Shown here piece by piece: positions 21,518 to 33,583 of a stretch of 64,000 bases of DNA. The notes beneath the pieces were generated by a model. The model saw nothing but the letters and a program-made list of their open reading frames with translations. It ran no database searches and was not told where the DNA came from. Within the stretch, counting starts at the first letter, position 1, and each line of letters starts with the position of its first letter. The DNA lies in contig NC_134843.1 in the NCBI RefSeq assembly GCF_965363235.1, positions 65,883,865 through 65,947,864 on the forward strand. Reading direction: 5' to 3'. A program made the translations under genes and the position numbers. This DNA is from Mytilus galloprovincialis. Taxonomy: Eukaryota > Mollusca > Bivalvia > Mytilida > Mytilidae.

Positions 21518-22306
21518 TTAGATAGTGTCTAAATTTTCCAGTAGGAATACCAAATTTGCGGCGATATGTACAACATTTACAATATTTGAGTTTATATGTT
21601 CTATGTAATTTTCGTTTATTTCACATGAGTTCAATGGTAAAACTTCAAAGTTTAGTAATTTGTCTAATTCTGTTTGATAATATTTCTTCTCCCATTCATC
21701 ACATTTCGACCACATTAGAACTTTACGATAAAGATGAAATTTATTTGATGTATTACATAGCAAATTCATATCTAAGATAATCAAAACAGGATAATGATCT
21801 GAAACTTTAAATGGACAATCATTTCTGACTTCTAAATTTTTAAAGCCATTACAAAAGAATTCTGGAATGAAAATATAATCAATCATAGTTTTACGTGTCA
21901 TGTCTTTAGACCTAAATGTAAAATGAGGGCCTTTACGACCGGACATCAATGGAACAGGAGATAAATTATTTTTTGTAATGAAGTCTATGACATTTTTTGA
22001 TTTACTACTTAAACTTGTTACTGTAATATCAGTATTAAAGTCACCACCAATTACTGTTACACAATCAACTGACATTCTATCATAAATACTACAAACAGTT
22101 TGAAAATATTGTAAATACTCTTCAGTTGAATGATTTGTTGATGGTAGTAAAGTACCTATGATACATAAACTTTCATAACCATGCTTGGATAATTTGACAG
22201 CACAAATTCTGTCATTATCAACAAATAAATTATGTGTCTTAAAACCAAGTTTTTCCTTACAAGAATGGCTTCTCCACCAGAGCCTCTGTTTGAATTTACT
22301 GAACAA
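21518..22306 (-). pseudogene. LINE endonuclease (APE-type) fragment
   Basis: The 262-codon frame contains 'VIGGDFNTD' and 'VSDHYPVLIILDMN', the catalytic GDFN and SDHxPV motifs of apurinic-type endonucleases. The region just upstream continues in another frame ('GSGGEAILVRKNL'), so a frameshift lies near its start and the domain's first ~100 residues are missing. In the intact family it nicks target DNA to prime reverse transcription. Confidence 0.85.
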
Positions 22307-22331
22307 GTCCTAAAACATGAAAATACTCGAA

Positions 22332-22709
22332 AAACCTTTCAGATGACAATTTCTCAAGCCTTGAATTTCCTTTGGATAATATGGTACTTTAATTTCTGGT
22401 AATAAATCCAGTAGTCCGTTTCATGTTTACTCGGTACAAATTTATTTCTCTTGTATGTTAAAATGATTTTAAATACTTTATGAGTTCAAGTGCGTAAATA
22501 TCTGCGATGTTTACTATGTGTAATTGTTGAATAAGAAATAGTATAACCAAAATGTAGATTTAAATGCCCATTCAAATTAACATCTTTCATACATATTTGA
22601 ATATAGGCGAGTGACTTATTTCAAAAAGACGCTTAGTTAACGACTTTAATGCACCCACCTAACACACGGCTGTATTATATATCATTCGAAAGCTTATAAT
22701 CTGTACTAT
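22332..22709 (+). repeat. Long direct repeat right of the LINE
   Basis: Second copy of 18,329-18,780. Beyond 22,709 the left TIR of the 5.15-kb element continues uninterrupted, showing that the LINE landed within that TIR. Confidence 0.9.
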
Positions 22710-22809
22710 ATGTTTTGCCCGGTCGTAAAAAAATCGTACGGTGCATTTCCCGTTAAATCAAGGTCAAAGGTCATGAAAAAAAAATCCAATTTTTGCGATT
22801 ATTAAATAA

Positions 22810-24050
22810 AACGCTATTTTCTAATTCTTGTACCCTAAAATTTTTCAAAAGATCATATGAACTTTATGGAACATGATACATAATTTCCAAATCAAACAAA
22901 AAATAAGAAATTCGATGCGCAAAATTTCCCGAAAATTGAAATTTATCACAAATCCTAAAAAAATGGAAAATTTTTCAAAAAGCAAAATATAGCTTTGGGA
23001 ATCGATATTTGTATGCTAAAAAAATTGATAAATGTATATATTTTAGGTCAAGGAATGTTTGTTTTGTAATTTTAAGATGTTATTATTTATTTTTGTTCAT
23101 GAACAGCCTTCTATTGAAGTGTTTGCAGTTGCCCAAAAATCTACCATCTTCAAATAGCGATCATTTTGTTAATTTATGTTAAAATAGCACATCGCTTATT
23201 GTGAATATCAGGGAGGATAATGAGATTTCATAATAAAAGAAGGGATATTTAAAGTTAGAACATAATGTATGCGAGGTAGTTGAGGTTAAACTGTTTTTTA
23301 CTAAGTCAAACTTTTTTACTTTTTGTAATTATGTTAAAATGCAAACATGACTTTACTACTAAATCGTAGGCAACATTGAAATAAGTAACCTTGGTTAGAA
23401 ACACTTGGTTGTCTAGAGCGGGATGTAAACGAACTAATTAAAATGCAGCTGTTTCTTATTTAGTTTAAAATCGTGTTATATTAAATCATATTTAATATGT
23501 TCAGAAGTTTAATAGCTTTAAATATTTGAATAAAAGATGCTTTGAGAAATTTTTACATAAGCTTTTAAAATACAAAAGCTTGTCATTGTGGATGTACATT
23601 ACTATAAGCAGTGTATAATAACAAAAGGACAAAATTAAATACCTTCTTTACCTTATAAGATCATTTGCTTTTTTAGGAGTGATCGTTTTCATGGTATGCT
23701 GTGATTTGTGGACTGTTGTTCGTCTCTTGGACTTTAAATTTATTTTGTTCATGGTTTTAATTAACTTTATTTGATTCATGGTTTTAGATGTTGATTGTCC
23801 CTTTGGGTTTTTTTTACTTTAAAGACATTAAGTTGCAGTAATGAAAATCGCCCAAAAAGTCACCTCAAAGTAAAGTGAAGAAGATAAACGCAATTAGACA
23901 AATATCCGCGAAAATACAAAGTAACTTAATTTGCTCACAGTGATATATATATATATAGAACCAAATCGTTATCATGATACATTTAGCTACACTGATCTAT
24001 CATTTTAAAACCTTTTACAACTTGAATAGTGACGAAATATACTATAGGGA
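22810..24050. other. Interior of the 5.15-kb element, no gene seen
   Basis: AT-rich, with a (TA)n run near 23,942. No coding sequence recognised. Confidence 0.45.
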
Positions 24051-24054
24051 CATC

Positions 24055-24200
24055 AAACTCTTGATAAAAAACGAACTGACAAAGCCGGGCAACAAACGAA
24101 CAAGACAAGCAACAGTATAAAAAACACAACATATAAAACTACAGATTGAGTAAGAAAATCTCCCCAAAACATTTTGAGTAAACTCAGTGGCTCCCAAAGG
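24055..24200 (-). repeat. Dispersed mussel repeat, family R5
   Basis: Has 'gggacatcaaactcttgata', 'aaacgaacaagacaagcaac' and 'ctcagtggctcccaaagggt' as in other R5 copies. Lies within the 5.15-kb element. Confidence 0.55.
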
Positions 24201-24487
24201 GTAGGCAGATTATGTTCCACACGTGACAACCGTCTTAGTTTAAACATATTTATTTATAGCGGATTGGGAAACAAGTTTTGTAACTTAAATTAATCTCTTT
24301 CAACTTTGCGTGTGCAAGTGCTGCCTTGTAGCGGCATAAGTCTGCTCTTTTTCGAAATCTACAAACGTGTGTTTAACGTGCAAGCGATATGGCTCTTTCT
24401 TTACACGGGTCAGCCATTTGTCGTCCCCTTCCGACGGACTTTCATTGTTTCCTTAAGACCATACTCACAAATGGTGTCTAGGAAGAG

Positions 24488-24612
24488 CCGAAAATTCAGT
24501 CCTGAAATTTTCATCACGGAACGGGAATCGAACCAGGAACCTTTGTGTAAGTAGTTCGATGCAATAACATATACACCACTGCTCTATTTTACCCGTCTTG
24601 TGGCTCATGTAT
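24488..24612 (-). mobile_element. tRNA-like SINE head
   Basis: On the minus strand a B-box-like 'ggttcgattcc' is preceded, about 60 nt upstream, by 'tagagcagtggtg', which fits a pol III A-box. It differs from the SINE at 6.4 kb. The body downstream is not defined. Weaker than the other tRNA-like regions. Confidence 0.5.
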
Positions 24613-24659
24613 TTCTTAACTCGGTGCATAGCCTTATTCGACTGGTGAAATTTACGGCA

Positions 24660-25060
24660 GAGATGATGGTAATTTGGTTAAGTCGATGGAACTTATCAGT
24701 CGTCATCTGGCGAAACGGATATTTCATAATTGTCAACCAACTCGTAGTGGCGTCAATAAAATTTTCAAAGAGCTGATTTCAACTTTGCATTTGAACTCTG
24801 GTTTAGAACCATGTTTAAACCACCATTTTTCTTCAAATGTCCTGTACCAAGTCAGGCATATGACAGTTGGTATCGAAAAATCTGTCTCTTTGTATGTTGG
24901 CGTGTGTCTTTTTGTAGCAGTTCAGTGTTTCTTTTATATCGTTGTGTTCCTCTAATAGTTGATGCGTTTCCCTAGTTTTTGCTTTGTGACCCAGATTTAT
25001 TTCGGTTACTAGTAAATCGATTGATCACTATTGAATAGCGGTATACTATAGTTGCCTTTA

Positions 25061-25095
<35 letters not shown>

Positions 25096-25100
25096 CTCCT
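24660..25100 (+). repeat. Dispersed mussel repeat with retroelement-like flank
   Basis: Contains 'ctgtaccaagtcaggcatat' and 'gatgcgtttccctagttttt', phrases I know from a common mussel repeat. Very decayed. Confidence 0.45.
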
Positions 25101-25149
25101 TTAGTAGTATAGATATGCAGGCGTTGCTTTAATGATGTTAGATGGAAAT

Positions 25150-25345
25150 GAGAAGTTTATAATGTTGTAGTAAGGGGTGGTTTTATGGGTTGTTTTATGC
25201 ACATTTCTCTTGTCGTAAAACTTTTTCTCAACCAACCGGGTGAACCCTCATCATCGATTTCAAGATACGTGATGGAGTAAACTATATCTGTTGAGTCTTT
25301 TATTTCCAAATTCAATGGAAAATACGAGTCCAACATTGTCACATA
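25150..25345 (-). pseudogene. Fossil reverse-transcriptase fragment
   Basis: A short minus-strand frame reads 'NLEIKDSTDIVYSITYLEID', which matches the 'LEIKDTTD…SASYLDLHLEID' stretch downstream of the RT core in an abundant invertebrate retroelement group. The clade is not certain (possibly Penelope-like). Old and decayed; an overlapping part of the same kind of protein lies at 30,750-31,100. Confidence 0.5.
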
Positions 25346-26118
25346 TTTTGCACTCTTTAGTGAGATGACATCATCTATATAGTGGAAAGTGAAGCTTCAA
25401 TATAATGATAGCTCCTTTCAGTCGTCATCAGAAACTCTTGCATGAAGTCATCCTCGTATGAAAAATGAACTAGTCATTCAAGCTATTCAGGAAGTCTAGT
25501 TGTAACAAGAACCTTTGCGTATAAATGGATATTTTTTCTTCAAAATTATTCTTATTTTATGAATTGATACATGTAAACAATGAACAACAATTCAAGCAAT
25601 CAAGAAATCAAGTTTTATAATGTGTTTACTAGTTTTTTGAAATTCTTTGAAATTTCAATTTTCATCAATTTATTTTTATTTATTTTGGTCTAAATTTTCA
25701 CTTCACATAAAATAAATAAAAAGGTCTTTTCACCACATCAATATTTATAATAAAGCTACAAATCAAACAATTATAAAATTAAAAATATGTTTATTTTATA
25801 CTGGTAGTTACAATGCAGATTGCAATTTCTTAGTTTCACCCCTTTATTTCAAGCAATAAATGATTCTCGCACATATTTTTTTACTCTAAATTTTTCAGAT
25901 TCTTAAGAATTTGTTTATTAAATCTTATATTGACCACATACAATGTTTAAATAGGAAGAAATTCTTAAAAGCAGTGTTTTCGCAGATGGCGGTATTTTGG
26001 GCAACTGTATGAGTTGTTATGAATTGCTGTTTGATTAGAAGTAAGCATACTTTTAGTAAATTTTATGTCAAAAACTTCTTTGATAGTTCTTACATGGTAT
26101 TACTTAGTTTAAACTTTG

Positions 26119-27346
26119 TAGGGATGTCAAAATGTCTGAAATCTAATACTCGGATACTCGGTCAAGATACTCGAGTACTCGCGAGTACTCGGATGAATCT
26201 TAAATGTCTACTGAAAAGTATAAATTTTAGGTGTGATGCAGAATTTTGTTTGTTTGTTATTACCTTCCATAAACATATTAACGAAAGACAACAAAAATAG
26301 CTTGATCCTCTGTTTTTGTGTCAATTAAACAATGAATTACCGACCGTCGTTTCTTCAAATAATAGTAACCTATCACTGTGACAATAGCAATTTTTTTTAT
26401 GTACGTGTTCATGAACCAAAGTCCAATAAAATCATGAATATTTGCATATCAAGTCCGCAAAAGTAGACAATATATTAACTATAGATTAAAGATTATAAAG
26501 TTTTAAATAAACATTTATTACATCAAATGTACATCTCATACCAATCATGTTTACAAATAACTATTGATTAACAATTAAAGGTGAGAAAATTCGAGGATCA
26601 AAGGTAAGTTTACGGCTTGTAGTATAAGTTATTGAACCGTGTTTTTACACCGTTAAATGTCACTAATCAGATGTGTGGGGTTCAATGCAGGTGACTTTTC
26701 TGTTCATCATATAATTTTGCGATACGGGATTTGATTGTATTACGAGTTGGAACCTTATACTCTGGTGCGACAATGTTCATTAGTTTCAAAAATCCATCAC
26801 CCTCGACAAACCTTAACGGCAAGTAATCCTTTACAACCATTTCTGCGATTGCTAATGTAATTTTTTCTTTTGTGTCAGAATTTAGTTTTCTCGGTGAATT
26901 GATGAAACTTTGTATTGAAGACTGTTTCACTGGTGATTCTGCAGGGCCCTCAGCCGGGTGTTTTAGCCTTATATGATTAATCATATTTGTTGTACCACCA
27001 ATACTTTAATTCCGTGTCACAAAGAGTGCATTTTACAGTATTTCCATTTAACAATCGTTTAAAATAACTCCATACGGCTGACTTTGGTGGAGGCATTTTA
27101 ATGTAATGAATTTAAATTAGCTAATTTAAATGATATTTTTGATCTGAGTTGTTTTTACGATGTTAATAGATTTTAAATTAAAACTACGAAGGGTATATTT
27201 CAAAAGGTACTTAAGTGGATGAAATTTGAGGGGAAAGTCTCATAATTATAAAAAAGGCTAACGAGTATCCGAGTAGTAAAATGGTACTCGAGTACTCGGC
27301 CTTCCGACCGAGTACCCGAGTACTCGAGTACTCGTTGCCATCCCTA
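26119..27346 (-). mobile_element. Internally deleted hAT element
   Basis: Ends 'tagggatgtcaa' and 'ttgccatcccta' form terminal inverted repeats, followed inward by GAGTACTCG-rich subterminal repeats on both sides, typical of hAT elements. About 1.2 kb long, too short for a full transposase. No clean 8-bp target duplication could be read. Nested in the 5.15-kb TIR element. Confidence 0.75.
26682..27100 (-). pseudogene. hAT transposase N-terminus with BED finger
   Basis: Near 27,100 the minus strand reads 'SAVWSYFKRLLNGNTVKCTL' and 'CDTELKY', then a one-base shift leads into 'MINHIRLKHP'. Together they form the C-x2-C…H-x4-H BED zinc finger. 'KDYLPLRFVEGDGFLKLMN' and 'VPTRNTIKSRIAKLYDE' follow, as in ZBED-type hAT transposases. 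The catalytic and dimerisation regions are missing. Confidence 0.8.
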
Positions 27347-27989
27347 GCTTAAAGTGATTAGCAGTTGCACCAGAAAGAAAAATTTGGGTTTTCACACATT
27401 TTGTTAACTTTCACTCGAATTTCAGGAAACATGTGCTCTCTATCAAAAACGCGCTTTAAATATAAAAAAAATGCATTTGAATAATGACTGTTAATCGCTC
27501 TGCTAAAAGTTTAAATTGTTTGCATATGTGAATTAAGTATATAAAAGTCATATAATGCAATCAGGCTGAAATCTCCGAAAATATGCACTTATTCGTTCTT
27601 GGCCTTTGATCTCGATTTGACGGAAATTGCACGTACGATTTTTTTACGACCGGGTAAAACAGATAGTATACAGATGTGTAGCTTTAAAATGATATATAAC
27701 TTAGCTGTGTGTTAGGTAGGAGCATTAAAAATTTAATTTTATGGTTAAAGTCACTCGCCTAATATGGCGACTAATAACAAAATAATCTTCAACACACCAG
27801 TCGTCGTCTCTGGTTTTCTTTTACCTATATACCTTGATACTTGATGGTTTTATATATGGTAAAATGTAGTCCGAGATTACTCTGACGTCCGACGGCTGTT
27901 TAGCCAGACAAGCTGGGGCCGTGGGACGTCAGAGCTTGTGAAAAATGTTAAAATATAGAAAATTAAAGGTTTGGCAGGTACATGTATTA

Positions 27990-28260
27990 TGTCTGTTTTG
28001 TTCAAGCATCGATGTAAATATGACAGAATTTGATGAGACTGTCATACACACGAGAGGTTTAGCGCTATAAAATCAGGTTCAATCCATCATTTTCAAAATT
28101 TGAAAATGCCAGTACCGAGTCAGAAATATGACAGTTGTCCATTCGTTTGGTGTGTTTTATCATTTGATTTTGCCATTTGATAAGGGACTTTCTGTTTTGA
28201 ATTTTCCTTGGAGTTCAATATTTTTGTGATTTTACTTCTTAGTAGTATTGTATGTAAATA
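27990..28260 (+). repeat. Dispersed mussel repeat, family R6
   Basis: Carries 'gaggtttagcgctataaaat', 'agtaccgagtcagaaatatg' and 'cattcgtttggtgtgtttta'. Part of its 5' end recurs at 4,010-4,130. Confidence 0.65.
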
Positions 28261-28539
28261 AGCAGTTTTAAGACCATTGCTTAAATTCAAATTGTTTTTG
28301 GTAACATCTTTCTCAATTGGGTTTGGAAGCAAATCTAATCAAATAAGGGTTTAATAAACAATGTCGTAATCAAAAAGCTAAGTATCAAAATTATTGTTCA
28401 CATATATAACATTTAGCAAATTTTATAATGAACGCATCGAAATAATATATATCCGATATTCTCCAAACGCACGCATGGAAGACGTTCTTTATTGGTAACA
28501 ATGAAACTTAATTGTGCCAAAGATGAATTATACTGTCCT

Positions 28540-28790
28540 CGTTTTGATTCGACAAAATCTGATCTGTTCTTTTGAATCTCGTTTTTTATACCAATTAGAC
28601 CGTTGGTTTTCCTGTTTGAATGGTTTAACTCCAGTAATTTTTTGGGTCCTATATAGCTTGGTGGTCGCTGTGAGCCAAGGCTCCGTGTTTAAGGCCCTAC
28701 TTTGATTTATTATGGTTTACCTTCAACAAATTATTACTTTGATGGAAAGTTGTCTCATTCGAACTCATGCACCATCTTCTTATATCTATA
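28540..28790 (+). repeat. Dispersed mussel repeat, family R2
   Basis: Plus-oriented copy with 'tgagccaaggctccgtgttt' and 'gttgtctcattcgaactcat'. Confidence 0.7.
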
Positions 28791-28932
28791 AATCTTTATA
28801 ATTTTCCCTTATAAATAACTGCTTTCCAGTCCTCCAAAAACAGAATTGTCAATATTTTGAGTTAGAGCTGGTAGAATTTCTATAATTTTGATATTATTTG
28901 TTCCACTAGTAGTACACTACACTGTCACCAGA

Positions 28933-29203
28933 TGCTCCGCAGGGCGCAGCTTTATGCGACCGCAGAGGTAAAAACCTGAACGGTTGGGGCAAGTATGGAA
29001 ACAACATTCAAGCTGGATACAGCTCTGAATTTGAATTGTGATTAAATAGTTGACACAGCATAGGTTTCTGACACAGAATGAATGTGGTCTAATGAACTGA
29101 AAAAAAATCTGTTCTTCGGACGACAGTGACGACGACGACGACGCCAACGATGACGACGATGTGATACCAATATACGACCGCAAAATTAATGTGGTCGTAT
29201 AAA
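28933..29203 (-). mobile_element. Short deletion derivative of the 59.5-kb element
   Basis: Shares both ends with 59,475-61,568 in the opposite orientation: 'gctccgcagggcgcagcttt' at one end, and at the other a (GAC)n run followed by a hairpin 'tacgacc…ggtcgta'. It lacks the 1.8 kb of tandem units in between. A non-autonomous family with internal deletions; superfamily undetermined. Confidence 0.7.
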
Positions 29204-29699
29204 AACCTTTTTTAGAGAGAGCATGTGCGATGTTTTTAATTTGAATTTATTGTTTGAAAGAAATGCACTACGAAATAACTGTGTTCTCAGGCCAAAAGGA
29301 AGAATTTTATTTGCAAGGCCTCCGAAAATTGAATAAAATTGAGAATGGAAAAAAATTAAAAGAGTACTAAACACCGGATGACCGTAAGTGCTTGTGGATG
29401 GTTACAAGCACTTGTCTTAGGAAATAACCATCTATTACCTGAAAGTATCTGAAGTTGTTCAATTTATAGTCTAAGGCTACTCAGTTGGTGATTGAAAACA
29501 ATGGACTGAACAGGTTGTTAACACTGTTAACTATCAATAAATGACCCAATCAACATTTTCGAAATGATAAGTTCATGTAAGCGTTAATTTTGTACGAAAT
29601 TTTAGTGATATTGATCCACAAACATTCAACCGGTCATGAACTAAGTTTGTGAGTTATGTTTGCGGCTTTCTTGACATGCATTGTGACGTGTTATCGTAT

Positions 29700-29822
29700 T
29701 CATTTATATTAGAAAACTATAGCAGTTATATTAGAAAACAATAGCAGTTATATTAGAAAAGTATCGCATTATAAATTTTTGATATTAAAAACACATCGCT
29801 ATTATATTAGAAAAACATCACC
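29700..29822 (+). repeat. Short tandem repeat 'gttatattagaaaa'
   Basis: Four to five units of about 22 bp with the core 'ttatattagaaaa'. No gene associated. Confidence 0.6.
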
Positions 29823-30740
29823 GAACTCCAGAGAGAACAGAAAGTCTCTTAACAAATGGCAAAATCAAAAGCTCAATCACATCAAACGAATGGAAAACAA
29901 TATTTCTGACTTCATTAAAGGTATTTCCTTATTTAAAGAGGCGAAATATACCAAAGGAATAGTCAAACTCATTAGTCGAAAATAAAATGACAATGTCGTG
30001 TCAAATGAAAGCGACGTAGTGACAAACAGTACGGAATAACTATGATTGTACAAAATGTGTACACTTTTTAAGTTTCCATCTCTGGAAAATACAAAATATC
30101 GTAATGTGATTCCATAATAACAGGTGCACATTTCAACATATGTGCAGTCTTCCCGTGAAGTTTCAGTGATCTGGCCTGAAAAGTGTAGGAATTAATTACA
30201 GAATTAGACAACAAGGTTTCGTCGCCAATCTGCCCATCATCCAGACATCGACACTTCAAAATAGAGAATGAGGAGAAATGGTGTGATTTTCAAAAGAGAC
30301 AAATGAGTATACACCTAAAGTTCAAATGAAGTGGATGTAGGCAATTATTATAGGCAATCGTACGGCCTATGACAATGAGAAAAAAATACCATACCATATA
30401 CATGAAGTTGGCGATAAAAGTCTCGACATAAAAATTGTACAATAATTCAAACAAGAAAAATAACGGTCTCATCTATAACAAACGAAATATGAAATCACGG
30501 ACTTCATGATTGACTAGTTATACATTATAACGGTTACACATGACAAGGGTAAAATCTCTGTGTTCTAACTGTGCTATAATCTGGATAATGCACAGCAAAG
30601 GTGTGCAATAACTACCTCAGATATACTGCACAGTTCAAATCTATTTCTACCTTTAGGGGCGGTTCCTCGATTTTGAAAGGGGCGTTATTCTATAAAATAA
30701 AAAAAAAATATATCAACTACGTTCATTGAAATCGAAAAAT
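29823..30740. other. Repeat-derived stretch without recognised gene
   Basis: Starts with R6/R5 repeat fragments (29,823-30,030). The rest shows no supportable coding or structural feature. Confidence 0.4.
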
Positions 30741-30749
30741 TACTACAAG

Positions 30750-31105
30750 ACGGACATAGACATATAGATAAGTCTGCCTCGAATCTCGACATTGACAACG
30801 AGGGTCAGTTGAAAACTAAACTGTATGCATAAAAAGATGATTTCAACTTCCAAATGGTGAACTTTCCATTTCTATCCAACAACATTCAAGCCGTGCCTGC
30901 ATATGGAGTATATATCTCCACTCTCGAGGTTGATACGATATTCCCAAGTTCGTGTTTCCTATCATGATTTCCTTGATAGAGGGTTGCTGCTCAAAAGTAA
31001 GCCATTAATTACGAGTCGGTTGGCCGTTATGGAATTTCTCTTTCACAGGTGACGACGGATTTGTACAAATTGTCGTACATGTAACTACAATCTCGTCACC
31101 CCGAA
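30750..31105 (+). pseudogene. Fossil reverse-transcriptase C-terminal fragment
   Basis: Frames read 'LDIDNEGQLKTKLYA', 'KDDFNFQMVNFPFLSNNIQA' and 'AYGVYIST', matching the 'KRDDFNFPIVNFPF…PAYGVYISQL' stretch of an abundant molluscan retroelement protein. Old, with several breaks. It overlaps the outer border of the inverted duplication, whose other arm keeps only its last part (52,080-52,236). Confidence 0.6.
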
Positions 31106-31802
31106 TGTGACTATCGAATTAGACATATCACTAGGTTTGTACTTATATGAGCAACACGATGGGTGCCACATGTGGATCATGATCTGCTTACCCTTCGTGA
31201 CCATCTCAGATCACACCGCTTTTGGTGGGGTTCGCGTTGCTGTTTTTTGTTTTCAATGTTGTTTTTCTGATTGTCTCTATCTCTTTTAGCCATGGCGATG
31301 TCAGTCGAATATTGACAAGTTTCTCTTTTTCTTCCTTGAAGTGTGAAGACTTGAATATGTTTTTGTACATGTGATGTTTTGAAGAAATAAACTGGAGGCA
31401 AAAATAATAACAAACGTGAATGTGATAACCATACAACGTATCGACATACGAAATGTAATAGTTTGATCATTGAAACAACAGTAGGTAGAGTTCTTTGTAT
31501 CGCAATAGTGATGTTTCTTTGACGTATGCCCTACAGGTTGGGTTGGTGGATGATAGGTTCTTTATTTCTGGAGTCTTTTGTGTTTTTAACAATTTTCTCT
31601 ATTCTTTATAATTTAGCACCTCATTTGTCATTTTTTTCTATTCCTTATTTGATTGTCTATTTTTATCTATAATTCTTAATCTTTTTATGCAATTTAGTCT
31701 GCAATGTCGGACTATTATTCCCTAGGTTTGATTTTTTTTGTATACTCAAAACATGTAACGGAAGTCAACACTGTGAGTTGATGTATGGATGAATATAATA
31801 TA

Positions 31803-32118
31803 AACAAGAATGTGTCCTCAGTACACGAATGCCCCACTCGCACTATCATTTTCCATGTTCAGTGGACCGTGAAATTGGGGTAAAAACTCTAATTTGGCAT
31901 TAAAATTAGAAAGATCATATCATAGGGGAAATGTGTACTAAGTTTGAAGTCGATTGGACTTAAACTTCATCAAAAACTACCTTGACCAAAAACTTTAACC
32001 TGAAGCGGGACAGACGGACGGACGAACGGACAGACAGACGGACGAACGAACGGACAGACGGACGGACGCACAGACCAGAAAACATAATGCCCCTCTACTA
32101 TCGTAGGTGGGGCATAAA
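31803..32118 (+). mobile_element. Short bivalve repeat element with (GGAC)n tract
   Basis: Begins 'acaagaatgtgtcctcagta', continues 'agtggaccgtgaaattgggg', then a GGAC/GAAC microsatellite (32,005-32,070), and ends 'gtaggtggggcataaaa'. Arm B (about 51,262) lacks it, so it inserted after the duplication. The ORF of T/D/R repeats across the microsatellite is spurious. Class uncertain (SINE-like size). Confidence 0.75.
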
Positions 32119-32299
32119 AAGTATGATATTTGCCAATGCCCCTATACGTTCGCAAATACGTAATTAATCAATATAATATATAATAATGTTATATATTGCT
32201 ACTTCTGGTTCAAACAAGGTTATAAGTATATGCGTATTGGTTGTTTTAATATATAACTGGGATTCAGATTTTCATTATCACAAAATTGATTTGAAAATA

Positions 32300-33583
32300 T
32301 ACACATTGAAGTATTGCAACACCAAATTGAAATTCAAATTAAAAACACACTCTCTATTGTTTTGTGATATAATGTTTTGATATAGAACTAGTTAAACATT
32401 ATTCAAATCTCACCTGAGTATAATCAATAAATAACGACTCGATAAGTTATAATCTGCACATGCAGCCTGTAACCGTAAACCCTAAAACAGGTGTTTCTAT
32501 CCTCATCGTTTTCAATACTTTAAATAACTAAGTTTGTAAAGTAAGAGGATTGACACCATGAAATGTTTCCTCCACAACTCTAAACTACAGCAAGATGAAA
32601 GATTATCAGCACGAGAGAAGCAGGTATATCCTTCGACAAATTGCACATATTATTGGTCATCACCATTCCACTATAAGTCGTTTTGTGAATAAAAATCAGC
32701 CAAAAAATGATGTTAAAGACCTATCGAGATCAGGAAGACCCTCTTAAACATCAGCTAGAGAAAACTAAGCCTAAGAGTAAAGGTTGGCCAGAAAGAAACC
32801 ATTTGCAAACAGTACATTCCTAAAAAAGTGTTGTTACCATACAGGAGACTTTAAACAAGAACTGTTCGAAATCGATTCAGCTACTGGTTATCGTGCGAGA
32901 AGACCATTTTGGAGACTTTTGCTTACGAACAGACATACAGTGACCCGCATATCAATGGTGCAGAACTCACCAACGTTGGAAATTAGCATCTTAGAGGAAA
33001 ATTCATTGGTTCAATGAATGTCGGTTTATCATTCCTGGCCTAATCGTGGTCCGGATTTGAACCATATTACGCATATATGGGTCATTACTAGGCGAGCCAA
33101 AGGACACTCCAGTTCAAACGCTTCATGAAATAACAATGCCCGTCATCAGGAATGGTTGCAATTACCTCAGCAACACATTCGTCGATAAGTGGCAGGTATG
33201 ATGAGAAGACGTTAAGAGACGGTTGTTTGTGTGAATGGAGGCTACACGAAGTATTGATTCTTTGGCTTATAACGATCTACCATGATGTGAATAATCATCT
33301 TAAGTTTTATTTTAAAATGTCTGACATTCTATTGTTCGATTACAGTAAAAGTTGTAAAATGCAATTTATTGTACAAAAATTACTTCATCTCGTTATCAAA
33401 ATTGACTGTGGTTAATCAACACATTTTTTTAAACCATTTTTTAATTCGTTTTAGTGGCAATGTTATCATTAACAATGCTTCAATATTATTATACAAGTAT
33501 TTTATCATATTTTATCCAAAAAATGAAGCTGATTTTCCGAGGTTTAAAAAGACCAGGTGTTGCAATACTTTTTTCCATGTGTA
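32300..33583 (+). mobile_element. Tc1/mariner element, decayed, TA duplication
   Basis: Length 1,284 bp. Termini 'tacacattgaagtattgcaa' and 'ttgcaatac…ccatgtgta' are inverted repeats flanked by TA on both sides. The interior retains transposase traces: 'LSRSGRPS'; 'WPNRGPDLNHI', corresponding to the WPxxSPDLNPIE motif of Tc1 transposases; and 'QEWLQLPQQHIRRLVAGMMR'. Many stops and shifts break the frame. Arm B has the single-TA empty site near 51,055. Confidence 0.85.

Larger units (their letters stand above)
18781..22320 (-). mobile_element. 5'-truncated LINE retrotransposon (CR1/Jockey-like)
   Basis: Reading on the minus strand: an endonuclease remnant, a reverse transcriptase, a C-terminal cysteine/histidine domain and a 3' tail of short (TTCA)n repeats at 18,781-18,803. 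Truncated inside the endonuclease. A few frame breaks separate the pieces. The tail type and RT features suit the CR1/Jockey group of LINEs, but the clade is not certain. Flanked by direct repeats of about 380-450 bp. Confidence 0.85.
22606..27759. mobile_element. 5.15-kb DNA element with ~165-bp TIRs, TA-flanked
   Basis: The left end starts 'ggcgagtgactt' and the right end finishes 'aagtcactcgcc'. Inverted similarity runs inward about 165 bp, including 'cccggtcgtaaaaaaatcg' on both sides. The dinucleotide TA flanks both ends. The paralogous unfilled sequence is visible at about 12,946-12,966 ('aatatggcgactaata'). No transposase belonging to it was seen; its interior holds other repeats and a nested hAT element. 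Family uncertain. Confidence 0.7.

Noticed and set aside
31970-32167. ORFs rich in T/D/R or P/S/V repeats
   Set aside because: They translate a GGAC/GAAC microsatellite inside a dispersed element.
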